A stretch of DNA of 51,000 nt from Cristatella mucedo (lineage: Eukaryota; Bryozoa; Phylactolaemata; Cristatellidae). The stretch is taken from NCBI GenBank assembly GCA_009760855.2, contig WPIO01000188.1:250001-301000 (forward strand), read 5' to 3'. The notes below the pieces were generated by a model. The model was not told where the DNA came from, did not search any database, and was given only the letters and a program-made list of their open reading frames with translations. Numbering within the stretch: position 1 is the stretch's first letter; every line of letters starts with the position of its first letter. The position numbers and the translations under genes were made by a program. Below are positions 35,640 through 48,299 of the stretch, in pieces.

Positions 35640-35795
35640 GTTACGCACAAACAGGTTAGTTAAATACCTACTACTAACCGTTCTATCACCCTTACTTAGA
35701 AGAATGCTGTGCAATCGTACAGTGCCTAGATATAGATTAAGTTATCTGAAGCCGCTTCATCAATTGTGTTATTATTATTAATGTTATATTCATCT
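35640..35795 (+). mobile_element. Degenerate L2-A tail, arm B copy
   Basis: Partner of 8500-8605; ends in tgtgttattattattaatg near 35765-35783. Confidence 0.5.
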
Positions 35796-36960
35796 TACGT
35801 AAAGAAATTCTGTCGAAGTACAGCTGTTCAAACCAATCGGTTCTGCCGGGGTTCCGACGTTCTGAAGGGTTCAATGACTTCTGAGAAGTAGAACAATGAT
35901 ATCCATGTGTTTAAATAATTTATTTCTAACTGTATTTATCATGGCCTGTAACTGCACAAAGACGTAATGGGTGAACCGCCCTCTCTTTTGCAGTACCAGG
36001 CAATTAATCAGAGGGGCTTCCTCAATGTGGAAGGCATGGTGTAACTCAACCTCAAATTTTATGAAAACTTGCCTTTAGTTCATATTCTTATAGCCTTGAA
36101 CCCGTTATTGATTGATATCAAGGCATACATGGACTTTCCAGCACGTGTAAAGACGTTTAAAACTTACACGTTCCTTTATGATACACTGTGCCAATTTAAC
36201 TATTTTTGGTCTAACTATTCCTTTGATAAGTTGCATTTTTTCAGTAGCCAATGTATTTTCATATATTAACGGCTAGATTAGAGTCTTCTTAATAGATTTT
36301 TTTTCTTCCGCCAAGAAGAACATGCTAGCTTTTTCAACACAAGTTTAATTGATCTATCTGAAATTAGGATAAAATCAAGACCTGATGGTACAGCGATGAA
36401 AATTGTCCGGATAAGCTGTAAAGAAACTACTACACTTTGTAATCGGCACTAACTTGCTCCTACAAGCTCCCAACTTTTAAAACCTACAAGACCATGATGT
36501 GAACTTTAAATCCATCTTGCTCCAACTCATCAAAACTGTGATTTCATTAAATTATCTTGTCACCTAGTTTCAAACTCAAATCGCAAGTTCTGCTGACTAT
36601 ATCGCTCCGAAATCGGACGTAATTCGCCACATTCATAAGAAGAGTGATAAGCAGCTAAATATGTTTATTTGTAACCAATTTCGTCGCTCAATACGACTTA
36701 TTCAACTAAATTAGCAATTAGCATAGTGACTAGTCTTACATTGTCCTTCGTCTTTAAAGTGCATTACTAACTGGATGCAAATCATGTTAAAATTAGAACT
36801 CAATTTACTTAGTAAACCCTAAATTTTTATTAAAATTTTTTTCATGCACTCGATGATTTGTGTGTATGCCTCTCATCCGAAAGTAAGCATGTCGGAAAAG
36901 TAGCGAACACTCTCTTTGCCAAATAGCGTCCACTTGTAGGTAACTTATTAAAGTTAAGGT

Positions 36961-38377
36961 TTGTACTACCAGTCTAAAGACATTGTTATAGATTAGTGGC
37001 TGCTTGTGCATTTACTGATCTAGACATACAGCGAATTTTTCGGATTATTTTTATATATGTCCAACTAAAGAAGCATACATATTCTAAGGATCAATTTCAG
37101 GCTTAAGGAAATCAAGCAAGGCGATAATAAAGTTCCATGTTCTCTAAATACCGCATTTCCGGAAGAGTGACATCTAACGTGAATTCCTCGCTTCAAGAAA
37201 AATACAGCTATCATGCTTGCGTAATTTTATGAGCCATGATACTATTCTCTTTGTTTACCAGCTCGAATAATTCTCCCTATAAGATTAAAACAACCGTTGC
37301 ATATTCTTTATATACATATTCAGTATAGTTTTTGCTTTAAGTTAAATGGCTTGGTCTTTAGGAGGCCTGATTGAAATTTCAAAAAAATTCTAAACCTCGA
37401 CCACCCACTTAGTTGTTTTTTAATTTAAAAACTATTTCATTTAATGGATTTTCTTTAAATTTCATGAGTTGAAACTTGAAACATTCCCCACAAATCGATT
37501 TATGGCTACGAACGAAACTTTAGTGGTAGTCTGACTAATGCTGCAAAATGGCTGCTTCTTGTAATTTTAATGACGAATTTATTTCCATTTATTTACTCTG
37601 AGATCTGTCGGTCTAAAGTAACTAATGAACTTTCGGAAATGAATATAAACAATTGAACTGAAAATAGGACTTAAGGTTCATAATCAATCTTGAATTTTTA
37701 ATGAAGCTGGTGATAGATTCTTAGAGAGGGAAAGAGATTTGACTGAATAAACTTGACGGCATCTATTCCCGTGAATTGTGACTTACTTACTCAAATTTTA
37801 GGTAATAACTCAAAATTCAATATTTCAGATAATAGTTACAAGAAATTATCCGCTAACCATACTCCTGCACTCTGTTAAGCCGGATGTCGTCTCTATAGGT
37901 CTATCTCAAAAAATTATTACGTAACGTTTCCCTATGGGCTCTCTGTTGCCCAAGAGCAGGTACAACGCCCTCAGGAAGTCTTGGCCAGTTATTAATCAAC
38001 TTCTTTTTTTGCCTTTTTTGTTCGTCTATCATGCAAGCTGTAATAGCAGCCGGATTCAGCTAATGCGTTTTCTAATTTTAAAGCAGGTGAAATTTAACAT
38101 CTAAGAGCATAATCTCTTAACAGAAGCTGAGTGAGGTGCTCCGCATTTAGTACTGCCATTCGACCGTCTCCAAATAAGATTTAACAATTCAGATTTGTCT
38201 ATAATTGAATGGAGTTTGTACGCAACCAATATCTAGTTATTTAGCTCAATTTTGAGCAAGCCAGCTCAATCAGCAAGGCAACCGTAAGGTTATGTCATGA
38301 CAAGTCAAGCAATCTGTTTTGGCATCCTTTATTCATTACTCTCATGTTCGCAGGTTTAAAATAAATAATAAAAAAAT
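36961..38377. other. Unassigned, outside the palindrome
   Basis: About 1.4 kb of AT-rich sequence with no gene, SINE or LINE seen. A short piece near 37797-37820 (taggtaataactcaaa) also occurs in the gene introns at 15898 and 23928; it is too short to call a further relic. Confidence 0.4.
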
Positions 38378-38552
38378 AAATCCTAGCTGATTAAACAGCC
38401 TCGTTTTGTATAGCGATAGAAGAGCCTTTTACGGCTATCACCACTGCATGCAGTGGCGAAAAGGATCGCCCACCGCAGGAATCGAACCCATTACCTTGGT
38501 CCCGAGGTCGTGAAAGCAATCGCCTTACCTAGTGTGCCATCACGGCTTCAGC
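38378..38552 (-). repeat. tRNA-derived SINE (family S1), second copy
   Basis: On the minus strand: gatggcacactaggtaagg (A-box region), gggttcgattcctgcggt (good B box), then the body with gtgatagccgtaaaaggctc and a tail ending in an A/T-rich run near 38360-38378. It aligns throughout with 25553-25740. Confidence 0.8.
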
Positions 38553-38639
38553 TGCGCAATCTCTTGGATGCAGCCTTAAATCAGGCACGCATATGAAAGG
38601 TGTCAGTTTAGCCGTGGCAATTCAAAACTTGATTTATAA

Positions 38640-39250
38640 TGGAGTTGTCAGAGCTCCTCACGAAAATGTGTGTGTGAGACATTCGTTAACGATTGCAGGA
38701 GACTTCAATATAAGCGTTGGAAACCCTGGCAGCAGCAATGTTGGCTCATTTCTTGAATGTCTGTAGAACTTTGGCTTGGTCCAATAACTTATTGCTTCCA
38801 CTCACATCGGTAGGTATATCCTAGCTCTCGTGCTTGCGGATGTTATTGTTATTTATATCCCACTGACCTTGCTTTGAGCAGTCTGATCCTCTCGTGCTGT
38901 TGTTCGGTCTCGTTTATTGTTCCGGCTTCATTGTATGTACAAAGTAATGTCGAGTTTGTCCAGTGACGGAACTTAAAAAGCCTTGACTAAGACACATTTT
39001 TGAAATCTGTATGCGATGCAGGTCTTTTTTTCTAAAACCAGACTAAACCGAATGCCTTGATACCCTCACTGATGCAGTGAGCATCACATTTCGGAGTGTT
39101 CTTGAAAAGCGTGCTTGGAGCTGATCGCTCACCTGTGAGCTCAAAATGGAAGCTAAAGGTTCCCATAAAAGGACCAGCCCACTATACAAGAGACTATCTA
39201 GCCCAGAGATCCTCCGCCGTACAGTCAAGTTCACCGACAGATCGCTCAAT
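38640..39250 (+). mobile_element. LINE-C endonuclease and linker fragment (+)
   Basis: Broken AP-endonuclease C-terminus: AGDFNISVGNPGSSN-type residues from about 38698, then FGLVQ, STHIGRYILALVLADV and the following linker. Frameshifts and stops interrupt it. From 38866 to 39250 it forms the left arm of a tight hairpin with 39309-39693. Confidence 0.7.
38866..39250 (+). repeat. Palindrome 3 (hairpin), left inner arm
   Basis: About 385 bases, roughly 98-99% identical in inverted orientation to 39309-39693; the 58-base loop is 39251-39308. Two identical-looking 68-codon frames on opposite strands (39043-39249 and 39311-39517) are antisense shadows of the LINE linker. Confidence 0.85.
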
Positions 39251-39308
39251 CACTTATCACTTACATAGCTGCATTCCTACAGAGCTAACCACCTTTGTAA
39301 TATTTCCA

Positions 39309-39693
39309 CATTGAGCGATCTGTCGGTGAACTTGACTGTACGGCGGAGGATCTCTGGGCTAGATAGTCTCTTGATTAGTGGGCTGGCCCTTTTATGGGAA
39401 CCTTTAGCTTCCATTTTGAGCTCACAGGTGAGCGATCAGCTCCAAGCACGCTTTTCAAGAACACTCCGAAATGTGATGCTCACTGCATCAGTGAGGGTAT
39501 CAAGGCATTCGGTTTAGTCTGGTTTTAGAAAAAAAGACCTGCATCGCATACAGATTTCAAAAATGTGTCTTAGTCAAGGCTTTTTAAGTTCCGTCACTGG
39601 ACAAACTCGACATTACTTTGTACATACAATGAAGCCGGAACAATAAACGAGACCGAACAACAGCACGAGAGGATCAGACTGCTCAAAGCAAGG
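39309..39693 (-). repeat. Palindrome 3 (hairpin), right inner arm
   Basis: Inverted partner of 38866-39250 (coordinates sum to about 78560). Beyond 39693 the pairing continues to about 39920, but identity drops to roughly 80%. Confidence 0.85.
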
Positions 39694-40916
39694 TCAGTTG
39701 GGTAGACATCAAAATCACATCCGTGAACACGAAAGCTAGGATATGCCCATCGATGTGAGTGGTAGCATTAAGTTGTTGGACCAAACAAAAATTTCTACAA
39801 AAATTTAGGAAATAAGCCACCATTGCTGCTGCTATTGTTTTCAATTCTGATATTGAATCTCCTGCAATCAGCAACGGAAGCCTCGAACGCATATTTTAGC
39901 GATGTGTTCTGAAAACTCCTTTACAAACAAATTTAGACAGCCAGAAGGAGGTTGGTATATTACAAACGTTAGACACACTGTCTCTGAAGAGGACCTGATT
40001 ATATTTTATTCAGACGATGGCCCATTCAAAAAAATCCAAATCTTAATGCCAAAATACTCACGAACAACAATTGCATCCCACCACAAAATTTTGCGGGATG
40101 CGTCGACTGAAAGAATGAGATCCATGGTGGGTGGACTCAGATATACAGATGCGTGTGTGGGGAGTGATCTATGCTTCAGTAGGTAGACATGCATCTAGCT
40201 TCTCTTGGAGAGCCTGATCGCAGATAAGTAACTAGCCGTTTAGGGAGCGGGCGTTTAGCTGGTGGAATTTAAGAGGCTGTCAAGCAACTCTTTGACTCCG
40301 ATTTTGTGGCTTTTATTCAAGTCAGCATGTAGCCGGGCCTTTATATGTAGCACCTTCGAATTGTTATAGGACTTTAGTACCGTGTCGCCGGTCGACGTTT
40401 CACAAGATACAAAGGCACGACGGCTGAGCTGTTTCAGCAATGAGGGTTAATTAGAGCTTTGGACTTATTGGTCCTAGGTTTGATAGGCGAGCTATTGATG
40501 GGGGAAAGCAGGATGCGGTCGAGTTGTATTCGTTGTTTTTATTACGAGCCAGTCCAAGGATTAATTTATTGCATGGTGAGAGTCTTCAAGTGTCGAAAGA
40601 GTTTGTGTACGTATATAGCCAGCAAAACACGTATGCAGATGTTATCTTAGGGCATTGAAAGCTATGCACCGGGTGCTGCTGAGAAACATACTGAACTTGG
40701 GCTGCCCTCTTGGGGCTTTGGATCGTCTGAGGCATCCCGGTGGATATCTTGCGGGCTTTGATTCATGGAAATTCGGTGGCTGCTTCTAAGTATTGAAATG
40801 TTGGTACCTCACCACGTATGCAACTGAGCTACATGCGGTTTTTGAAGCTGAGCCAGCCTGTGGCAGGATTTGGCAATCAATAGAGTGAGCCTATAGTAGA
40901 AGTGTCTTCATCATGG
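39309..40916 (-). mobile_element. LINE-C copy 1 (5' region, endonuclease, linker), minus strand
   Basis: Read on the minus strand: a 5' segment (about 40916-40450), a 61-codon frame (40255-40440) that leads in frame, after a stop, into LNARSLNG near 40230-40254 (the usual N-terminal motif of L2/CR1 endonucleases), then the endonuclease with a WWDAIVVRE-type motif near 40070, a broken GDFN region near 39850-39870, and the linker to 39309. Several stops are present. The plus-strand frames at 39902-40186 and 40459-40650 are antisense shadows. Confidence 0.7.
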
Positions 40917-42078
40917 ACCTGACTGCAACTGATTCAAACGGTGGCCCATTCAAAATATTTCATATCTTAATGCCAAAAGATTCACGAACAACATTTGCAT
41001 CCCACCACAAACTTGGCAGAATACATCGCCTGAAAGATTGAGATCCAGGGTGGTTGGGCTCAGATATACAGATACGTGAGCAGGGTAGTGATCTATGTTT
41101 CGGTAGGCAGACATGCATCTAGCTTCTCTTGGAGAGCCTGATCGCAGATAAGTAACTAGCCGTTTAGGGAGCGGGCGTTTAGCTGGTGGAATTTAAGAGG
41201 CTGTCAAGCAACTCTTTGACTCCGATTTATTGATGGGGTGAAAGCAGGATGCGGTCGAGTTGTATTCGTTCTTTTTATTACGAGCCAGTCCAAGGATTAA
41301 TTTATTGCATGGTGAGAGTCTTCAAGTGTCGAAAGAGTTTGTGTACGTATATAGCCAGCAAAACACGTATGCAGATGTCATCTCAGGGCATTGAAAGCTA
41401 TGCACCGGGTGCTGCTGAGAAACATACTGAACTCGGGCTGACTCTTGGGGCTTTGGATCGTCTGAGGCATCCCGATGGCTATCTTGCGGGCTTTGATTCA
41501 TGGAAATTCGGCGACTGCTTCTAAGTATTGAAATGCTGGTACCTCACCACATATGCAACTGAGCTACATGCGGCTTTCGAAGCTGAGCCAGCTTGTGGCC
41601 GGATGTGGCAATCAATAGAGTGAGCCTATAGTAGAAGTGTCTTCATCATGGACTTTCTGAATTTGTTGATCTCGTATCCCCCAGTTTGAATAGTTTTAAT
41701 TAGCGAAACAAATTCCTCGTGGTATCAGAAACTGGGTAGTACGTCGTAAAGTGTATAGGTTGCGGATGCATTCTGGGCTTTTCTATCCCCAGCCTTATAT
41801 GTATCTACAAAACCAATCATTCATCATCAATAAATATTTTTTTACCAATAAAAAGGCATTTCGGTGCTTTGCCTGTCCCTCACAAGTTAGTAAGTGCTGC
41901 CAAAGCAGTGCAATACATGTGTAAATTCTTGTAAGTTCTCTCAAGGCGCTGTATACAATGCTAGTTATCTATATATCAATATATTGACAGTCTCTATGCA
42001 TCATTAGCTTAGGTGCTTGGCTGTAACTCCAAAATATTTTGGTTGCTAACTACATTATAAGTAAGCTTCCAGTAAGCT
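40917..42078 (-). mobile_element. LINE-C copy 2, minus strand, with 185-bp deletion
   Basis: A tandem copy starting inside the endonuclease (40917) and extending through the 5' region to about 42078. It lacks the stretch corresponding to about 40306-40490 of copy 1: at 41228-41232 the text jumps from gactccgattt to attgatgggg. The 91-codon plus-strand frame at 41249-41524 is antisense. Confidence 0.7.
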
Positions 42079-44030
42079 TCCATTTGGAGCCGTCGGTTGA
42101 GCGATCAGCTGCAAGCAGGCTTTTCAAGAACACTCCGAAATGTGATGCTCACTGCATCAATGAGGGTATCAAGGCTTTCGGCTTACTATGATTGTAGATA
42201 AAGAAAACCTGCATTGCATTCAGATTTCGAATATCTGTCTAAGTCATTTCTTTTAATGTTATGTCGCTAGACATACTCGACGTTACCTTGTACATAAAAC
42301 GAAGCAGGAACAGCAAGCGAGACCGAACCACAACACAAGAGGATCAGACTGCTCAAAACAACGTCAGTGGGGTAGACATCGCAGTCACTTCAGCCATCAC
42401 GAGACCTAGGATATATCCACCGATGTGAGTGGTAGCAATAAGTTAGTAGACCAAACCAAAGTTCTAAAGACATTCATGAAATGAGCCAACATTGGTGCTG
42501 CTAGAGTTTTCAAAGCTAATATTGAAGCCTCTTGCAATCAGTAACGGATGTCTCACACACATATTTTTGTGAGGAGCTCTGACAACTCCATTATAAATCA
42601 TTTTAGACAAGCAGAATAATGTTGGTATATCACAAACGTTAGAGGCACTGTCTCTGACGAGGACCTGACTGCAACTGATTCAAACGGTGGCCCATTCAAA
42701 ATATTTCATATCTTAATGCCAAAAGATTCACGAACAACAATTGCATCCCACCACAAACTTGGCAGAATACCTCGCCTGAAAGAATGAGATCCAGGGTGGT
42801 TGGGCTCAGATATACAGATACGTGAGCAGGGTAGTGATCTATGTTTCGGTAGGCAGACATGCATCTAGCTTCTCTTGGAGAGCCTGATCGCAGATAAGTA
42901 ACTAGCCGTTTAGGGAGCGGGCGTTTAGCTGGTGGAATTTAAGAGGCTGTCAAGCAACTCTTTGACTCCGATTTTTGTGGCTTTTATTCAAGTCAGCATG
43001 TAGCCAGGCCTTTATAAGTAGCTCCTTCGAATTTCAAAAGGACCTTGGTACTGTGTCGCTGGTCGACGTTTCACAAGATACAAATGCACGACGGCTGAGC
43101 TGTTTTAGCAATAAGGGTTAATTAGAGCTTCGGACTTATCGGTCCTAGGTTTGATAGCCGAGCTATTGAAGGGGTGAAGCAGGATGTGGTTGATTTTTAT
43201 TCGTTCTTTTTATTACGAGCCATTCGAAGGATTAATTTATTGCATGGTGAGAGTTTGGAAGTGTCGAAAGAGTTTGTGTAAGCATATAGCCAGCAAAACA
43301 CGTATGCAGATGTTATCTTAGGGAATTGACAGATATGCACCGGGTGCTGCTGAGACACATACTGAACTCGTGCTGGCGTCTTGGGGATTTAGATCGTCTG
43401 AGGCATCCCGATGGCTATCCTTCGGGCTCTGCTCCGTGGAAATGCTGTGGCTGCTTCTAAGTATTGAAATGCTGGTACATAACCACATATGGAACTGAGC
43501 TACATGCGGTTTTTGAAGCTGAGCCAGCCTGTGGCTGGATGTGGCAATCGATGGAGTGAGCCCATAGTAGAAATGCCTTCACCATGGACTCCATTAGCCT
43601 GCTGATCTCTTATCCCCCAGTTTGAGTAGTTTTAATTAACGCTACTAATTCTTAATGGCATTAGAAACTGTGCAGTACATCGTTAAGTTTATATGTTGCT
43701 GCTGCATTTTGGGCTTTCGTATCCCTAGCCTTATATGTATTTACCATGACCAACCCATCATCTTCATTAAATACTTTGCCCACCAATAAAAAAGCATTTT
43801 GGTGCTCTGCCTGTCACTCACACGTTAGTAAGAACTGCAAGAGCATTGCAAAAAATATGTACATTTTTTTAGTTCTATCATGGTGCTTTCTACAATACTT
43901 TTTATTCTAATTATCTATATATCCATACATTGACAGACTCCAGTATTGTGCATCATTAGCTTTGCTGCTTGCCTGTCTCTCCCAAAATAGATTCTTCACT
44001 AACTAAATTGTAAGCGAATATTATATTCTG
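42079..44030 (-). mobile_element. LINE-C copy 3, minus strand
   Basis: The longest copy: linker (42079-42380), endonuclease (42380-42930, including a LNARSL start near 42905-42930), 5' region to about 44030. The 5' ends of copies 2 and 3 share ctatatat...cattgacag near 41965-41990 and 43913-43938. It is non-functional, with many stops. Confidence 0.7.
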
Positions 44031-44234
44031 AAAATTCTTACAAGTATAAGAACGCATCCTAATTAAAGATGCAGAGTTCTCATTTTCGAAAATGGATCAT
44101 GTATCTGAGCAGAATCTTGAAGCCACAGTGGTTTCGAGAAATCTACTACTTGGCCACAAAACATGAATCTACACGGATTACCAATGTATTGTGTTTTCGG
44201 TCATATAACACGATGTAACATAAAATAAAAAAAT

Positions 44235-44622
44235 GTATGTCCATCTGTAACCCCACAAAGCCACCGTGACTATGTCGGCTTTAGGTAGGAGAGTTTGGCA
44301 TAGCCTATTTACAGCCTAAGGAGCTTTCGGTATGCATTCGATAGCAAACAGACCCTTCTCGCGTAGCAGAGTGAAAGTGGGAAGCTAAGCGGAATCAGGA
44401 AAGAATTTGTAATAGTGAGTGGTATGGAAGTAGCACCTCAGGACTGCTGGAAAGGATTAGCCATGGTCAGCAGCATGAGAGAGTTTTCGTTGCTTAAGAA
44501 TCTTAGAACTGAGTTCCACGTTTTACGACCTGCAGAGCAGAAATCTGTTGTCGTTGGTCTTTAAGCGGCGGAATGGAGTACAATAGCTATTTTATTCTCA
44601 ATATAGGACCTGAGCCCCAATT
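44235..44622 (-). mobile_element. LINE-B 3' end
   Basis: Minus-strand C-terminal region and 3' end, decayed; the family's gagagttt...gcc taag...ctttcggtatgcattcg order is clear. No open frame remains. Confidence 0.7.
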
Positions 44623-46744
44623 TTTAAGGCGAAATAGCAAAAAATAGTTCAAAATAATATCGAGGGTTTATCAAATGAGCAACAATGACAGCGCAAAATA
44701 GTTCAGAACTGAAAGATGTTCTATTTTTTTCTCTTAGCAGTATTGCCCATAATTATATCAAGAAAATTGCCAAAGTCAGTCCTTCTCATGAATTATCATA
44801 CTGCCCTTGCAGACGAAGCTAAGCAGCTTTAACTCTAATAGTTAAAGCATTCATTGAATTTTCCTAAAATTCATACCTCACGTTTGCTTTGCATTGCACA
44901 AAATGAAGGACAAGAATAACTAGCCTTAAAAAATATTTGATAATACCTATATGTATCTCAAGAAGTGGTATTGCTGCGTGCATGACTGCTGATGGATATT
45001 AACCTGAAGTCAGGTTATCCAATTTTTAGTCTGCTATCATAGGAGAGAAAATAAATAGTATGTAGCTGAGTTGCTAAGCCCTGGTGGCTGGACGCTTGTG
45101 TCATTTTGTCTGCCACTGCTACAGGTGTGGGTTAGTGCGTATTTGACTTTGGGCGTGATAAACCTCAGAGTAGGTGAGCAAGTGAGTAGCCAACGGTTGC
45201 TACAGAACTGCCGACCTATTGGGCAAGTTTAGTTGCGCTGTGAAATCGATTCGACGCTGAAAAAACAATTGAAAAATATGCAATTAAATAAAGTAATGCA
45301 ATCCAATTGAAGTTCTCAAAGTAGCACTTGGTGGTTGCTGTGTTGCCCAATATTAGAAAGCAAGCCCCCTTTGAAGGCGAGTCGGTGGCATCTACAGCAG
45401 TAGAATTGGACATTTGCTACGCTGTCGCTAAGCTAATTCCTAAGAGAGTCCCAAATGACCACGGAGATGGAAAAATCGTAAGGCATCTATGAAGCGGTTT
45501 CGTGGTTACTTTTGAGTAGGTGGAATTGTCAGGGCTTACTACTTTTAAGCGTGAACGTTCTTTGATAAAAATTAACCTATTAACGTCTGGTTATCGACTA
45601 TTTATTCCTTCACCCTGGACGGTAAATGAGATGTCCGACTAGACCGAAATGCAGGATTGGAGCCAGGGTACTAAGCCCAAGCAGAACAAGGGGAGTCTCT
45701 TTGCTTCGAGAAGGGACAAGATGGATGTGAGCTTAGGCTTCTCAGACCTCGTGAGAGATTTGCCTCACAGCTAAAAAGCAATTGGATAATGAGCAGTTAC
45801 ACTTTTTTGAGAAATTATCAGCCGCTTGCATTGGCTGTTGTTGTTCACTGCAGGGAGCTCTGTCTCCTGCTGCCATATGCTGCTTGATTGTGTAACTTAG
45901 TTCTAGTCTCCCTTTACTGATGAAAACGATAAAAATGTATTGAAACTCAATTGATTCCCATCAGTAACGACGCTATTTGAAGTTATAAAAATTCTCTCCT
46001 GTAGTCACCGTACACGCAGCCGTCGAGCAATCGATTGACAGTTTGGAGTAGTCCTATTTGAAGACTGACAAGAGAGCCACCCATGGGAGGAGTTGAGCAC
46101 TTTTTATTTCACCGAAACTGACTAAGGCTCCTTGCTTGTTTGCATAAACATTAGTACCGTTGATTCTGGTTAATGATTATTCGCATAGCCTCTAAGATCA
46201 CAAAAAAGGGGTTTCTCTAGGTTAGCTTATGCCGTTGTATGCTGTAAACGTCGGTGGCACTTCCATTAATACGATTCGCTTTCTCTTGTATCTAGGAATA
46301 TCCATTTGTTAAGCGTATCTCTAAGTAGTTCAGTACAAGAATCTGTAGCACAAACATTTAAGATCGGTATCTCCATTGAAGTTCAAGTAAATGTAGCTTC
46401 ATTTCATCTAATGAGTTTGATAAACAAGGAAAATGTGTCTGCAAAACTGTCTTCACTATGTAACTTGCAGCTCTCCCCGTAGGATGGCTCACTACTCCCA
46501 GAAAGTGAACAGGCTGGGAGCTCAGGATAGTTTATGATTGAGGTGATGGATAAATGAAAATGTTATTAGCCGGTTGTAGGCCGGCTATTAAACGTTTAAC
46601 TTGATGAGGGTCTGCCATGCAAAATTAGGCTCATTCAACTTAAGCTGATACAGTGGCCGGGAGCGTGACTGCGGAATTCGTGTCCCAGAACTTGAATAAG
46701 GGCTACGGAAATGCATAGCAATGACTGCCTCGACGGTAGCTAAC
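44623..46744. other. Unassigned
   Basis: About 2.1 kb with no gene I can support. A 65-codon minus-strand frame (45216-45413) and other short frames show no domain, signal peptide or splice context. Confidence 0.4.
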
Positions 46745-47235
46745 CAATAACAATAACAATAATAGCACACTTTATAAAGTGCCCTCAGAGAACTCGATCT
46801 CTTGCTTGGCGCTTTACATTTGATGCAAAGGAAACGCGATTGTATGGTTAGTAGTAGCATGCTCAATAAATAACAATAATAGCACGGTCAGAAGTGACAT
46901 GCACGGGGTCAGCGTGCAAGATTGGTTAGTGGCAGCATGCACAGTGCTAGGACACGTAAGCACATAAAGGACGCATCACAGAGACTCGATTAACGCTGTG
47001 CTAAATACATGTTTTTTTAATGTCTTTTTAAATTTTTTGAAGTCAAAGGACGTCGCGAGTGAGGCAAGTCGGGAGCGAGTTCGTGGCTTTTGGAGCATAA
47101 GAACTGCATGCCCAATCTCCGAAGGATTGGAGATTCGTTCGAAGTATGGGTGAATAGTTAGATTCCGAAAAAGTAGGTAATACGATGCTTAGCCTGGTGG
47201 GGCAGTATATTTGATAGATAGGCTGGCGAAAAAGA
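46745..47235 (-). mobile_element. L2-A 3' end
   Basis: Tail (caataacaataataatagc region), terminal stem (agtgccctcagagaac), 3'UTR and decayed RT C-terminus on the minus strand. Confidence 0.75.
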
Positions 47236-48299
47236 ATGAAGGCCAGTAGAAGATTGTTCTCGAAGTAAGCTAGTATGTGAGTAGTTAACCTTTCCTGATG
47301 CTGGTCATACTGCCTATGGTGAGGAACGAGAAAAGTGCAGTGGTGCTGGTGAGTTGAAGCGCCTCGATGAATGACCTGGGCACAACCGTATCCATACGAA
47401 TCCGCCCACGCAGCTCACTCAGCTTAATCCTCTGCTCGCTTCTTCCAAGCATGGCCAGTGCACCTATGCAGTTTGATAGTCAAACATTGTTTGCCAGTTT
47501 AGGCAGAGGTGGCTGCATGGCCACACCGAGACAGTTCGTGATGATCAGGAGAAATAATCTTAAGCTTCGTTTTTGTGGCATTTATATGACCTTTTAAATG
47601 CAGCTTTTCAAAAAGTTACCCGTAATAGTTCTCTACTATCCTATTTTTACGGCCACCACATGGAATCCGTCGTTATATTACATTTGGGGGAACAAATGAG
47701 TACTGAGCTTCCAGTGCTTGGCCCACAATAAACAGGTCACTTGAAAAGCGACTTCCGCTGCTAGCTCGTACTTAGTCCTTGCAGGTATCTCGGGGTAATA
47801 AGCTGTGTGGTGCAGGGTAAAAAGTAACGGGTATGGGCATAACGGGAAGTGAGTGGGGTAATACCCTCCCCCTACCAGTATTCACTAGGCAAAGCGGATG
47901 ACGGTACCTCCAAGTATGCCCTGCTAAACTCGCACAGGGTTGTAGTTAGACACATAGCGATTTTAACTAATACATCTCAAAGATTCGGTTTCACTGAAAC
48001 AATGACTTAGAATGCTACATAGGGTTGGTGTAAACATCCCTTATTTGCATTGCACATGGTGACTGTTAAATTGTATCCTGAGTGTTGTTGCCTAACTAAA
48101 ATCATGGCAAACCTGAACGAAAAGTTCTGCTTGAGGATTTCTGTACGACTGAGTAAGCGAATGCTGCAATCCATTGCGAAATCTCTTTCCGGTAAAGAGC
48201 TGGCGATCATTCTCTGCTAGAAGTCATTGGATGTACATAAAAATGCAACAGCATGTCCGGCTAGGCGATCCGAGGTTACTCAATGTGCTACAGACTACA
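47236..48299. other. Unassigned
   Basis: GC is somewhat higher at 47330-47530, with a 76-codon plus-strand frame (47367-47597) of unknown nature. Nothing else is recognised. Confidence 0.35.

Larger units (their letters stand above)
26290..36960 (-). repeat. Palindrome 2, right arm (arm B), carrying gene B
   Basis: Inverted partner of 7230-18530; anchors are listed there. Its own private insertion is the L2-A at 29108-30884. It lacks the LINE-B in the gene A intron, the 97-bp LINE-B end and the 8.03-kb L2-A end. Stretches not listed separately (26400-27240, 27710-29107, 33730-34740, 35000-35640, 35800-36960) are arm sequence with no recognisable gene. Confidence 0.85.

Noticed and set aside
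39043-39517. Two 68-residue, nearly identical proteins on opposite strands
   Set aside because: They are antisense to the LINE-C linker in each hairpin arm and are duplicated only because the hairpin is.
40459-41524. Repeated plus-strand frames of 63 and 91 codons as a small gene family
   Set aside because: They are antisense to LINE-C 5' sequence and repeat because the element is tandemly copied.
39902-43600. CRISPR-like direct repeats
   Set aside because: The repeats are long (hundreds of bases), few and uneven, and are LINE-C copies in animal DNA.
45216-45413. 65-codon minus-strand frame as a gene
   Set aside because: No supporting motif; length is expected by chance.
47367-47597. 76-codon frame as a host gene
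   Set aside because: No signal peptide, domain, splice context or second copy supports it.
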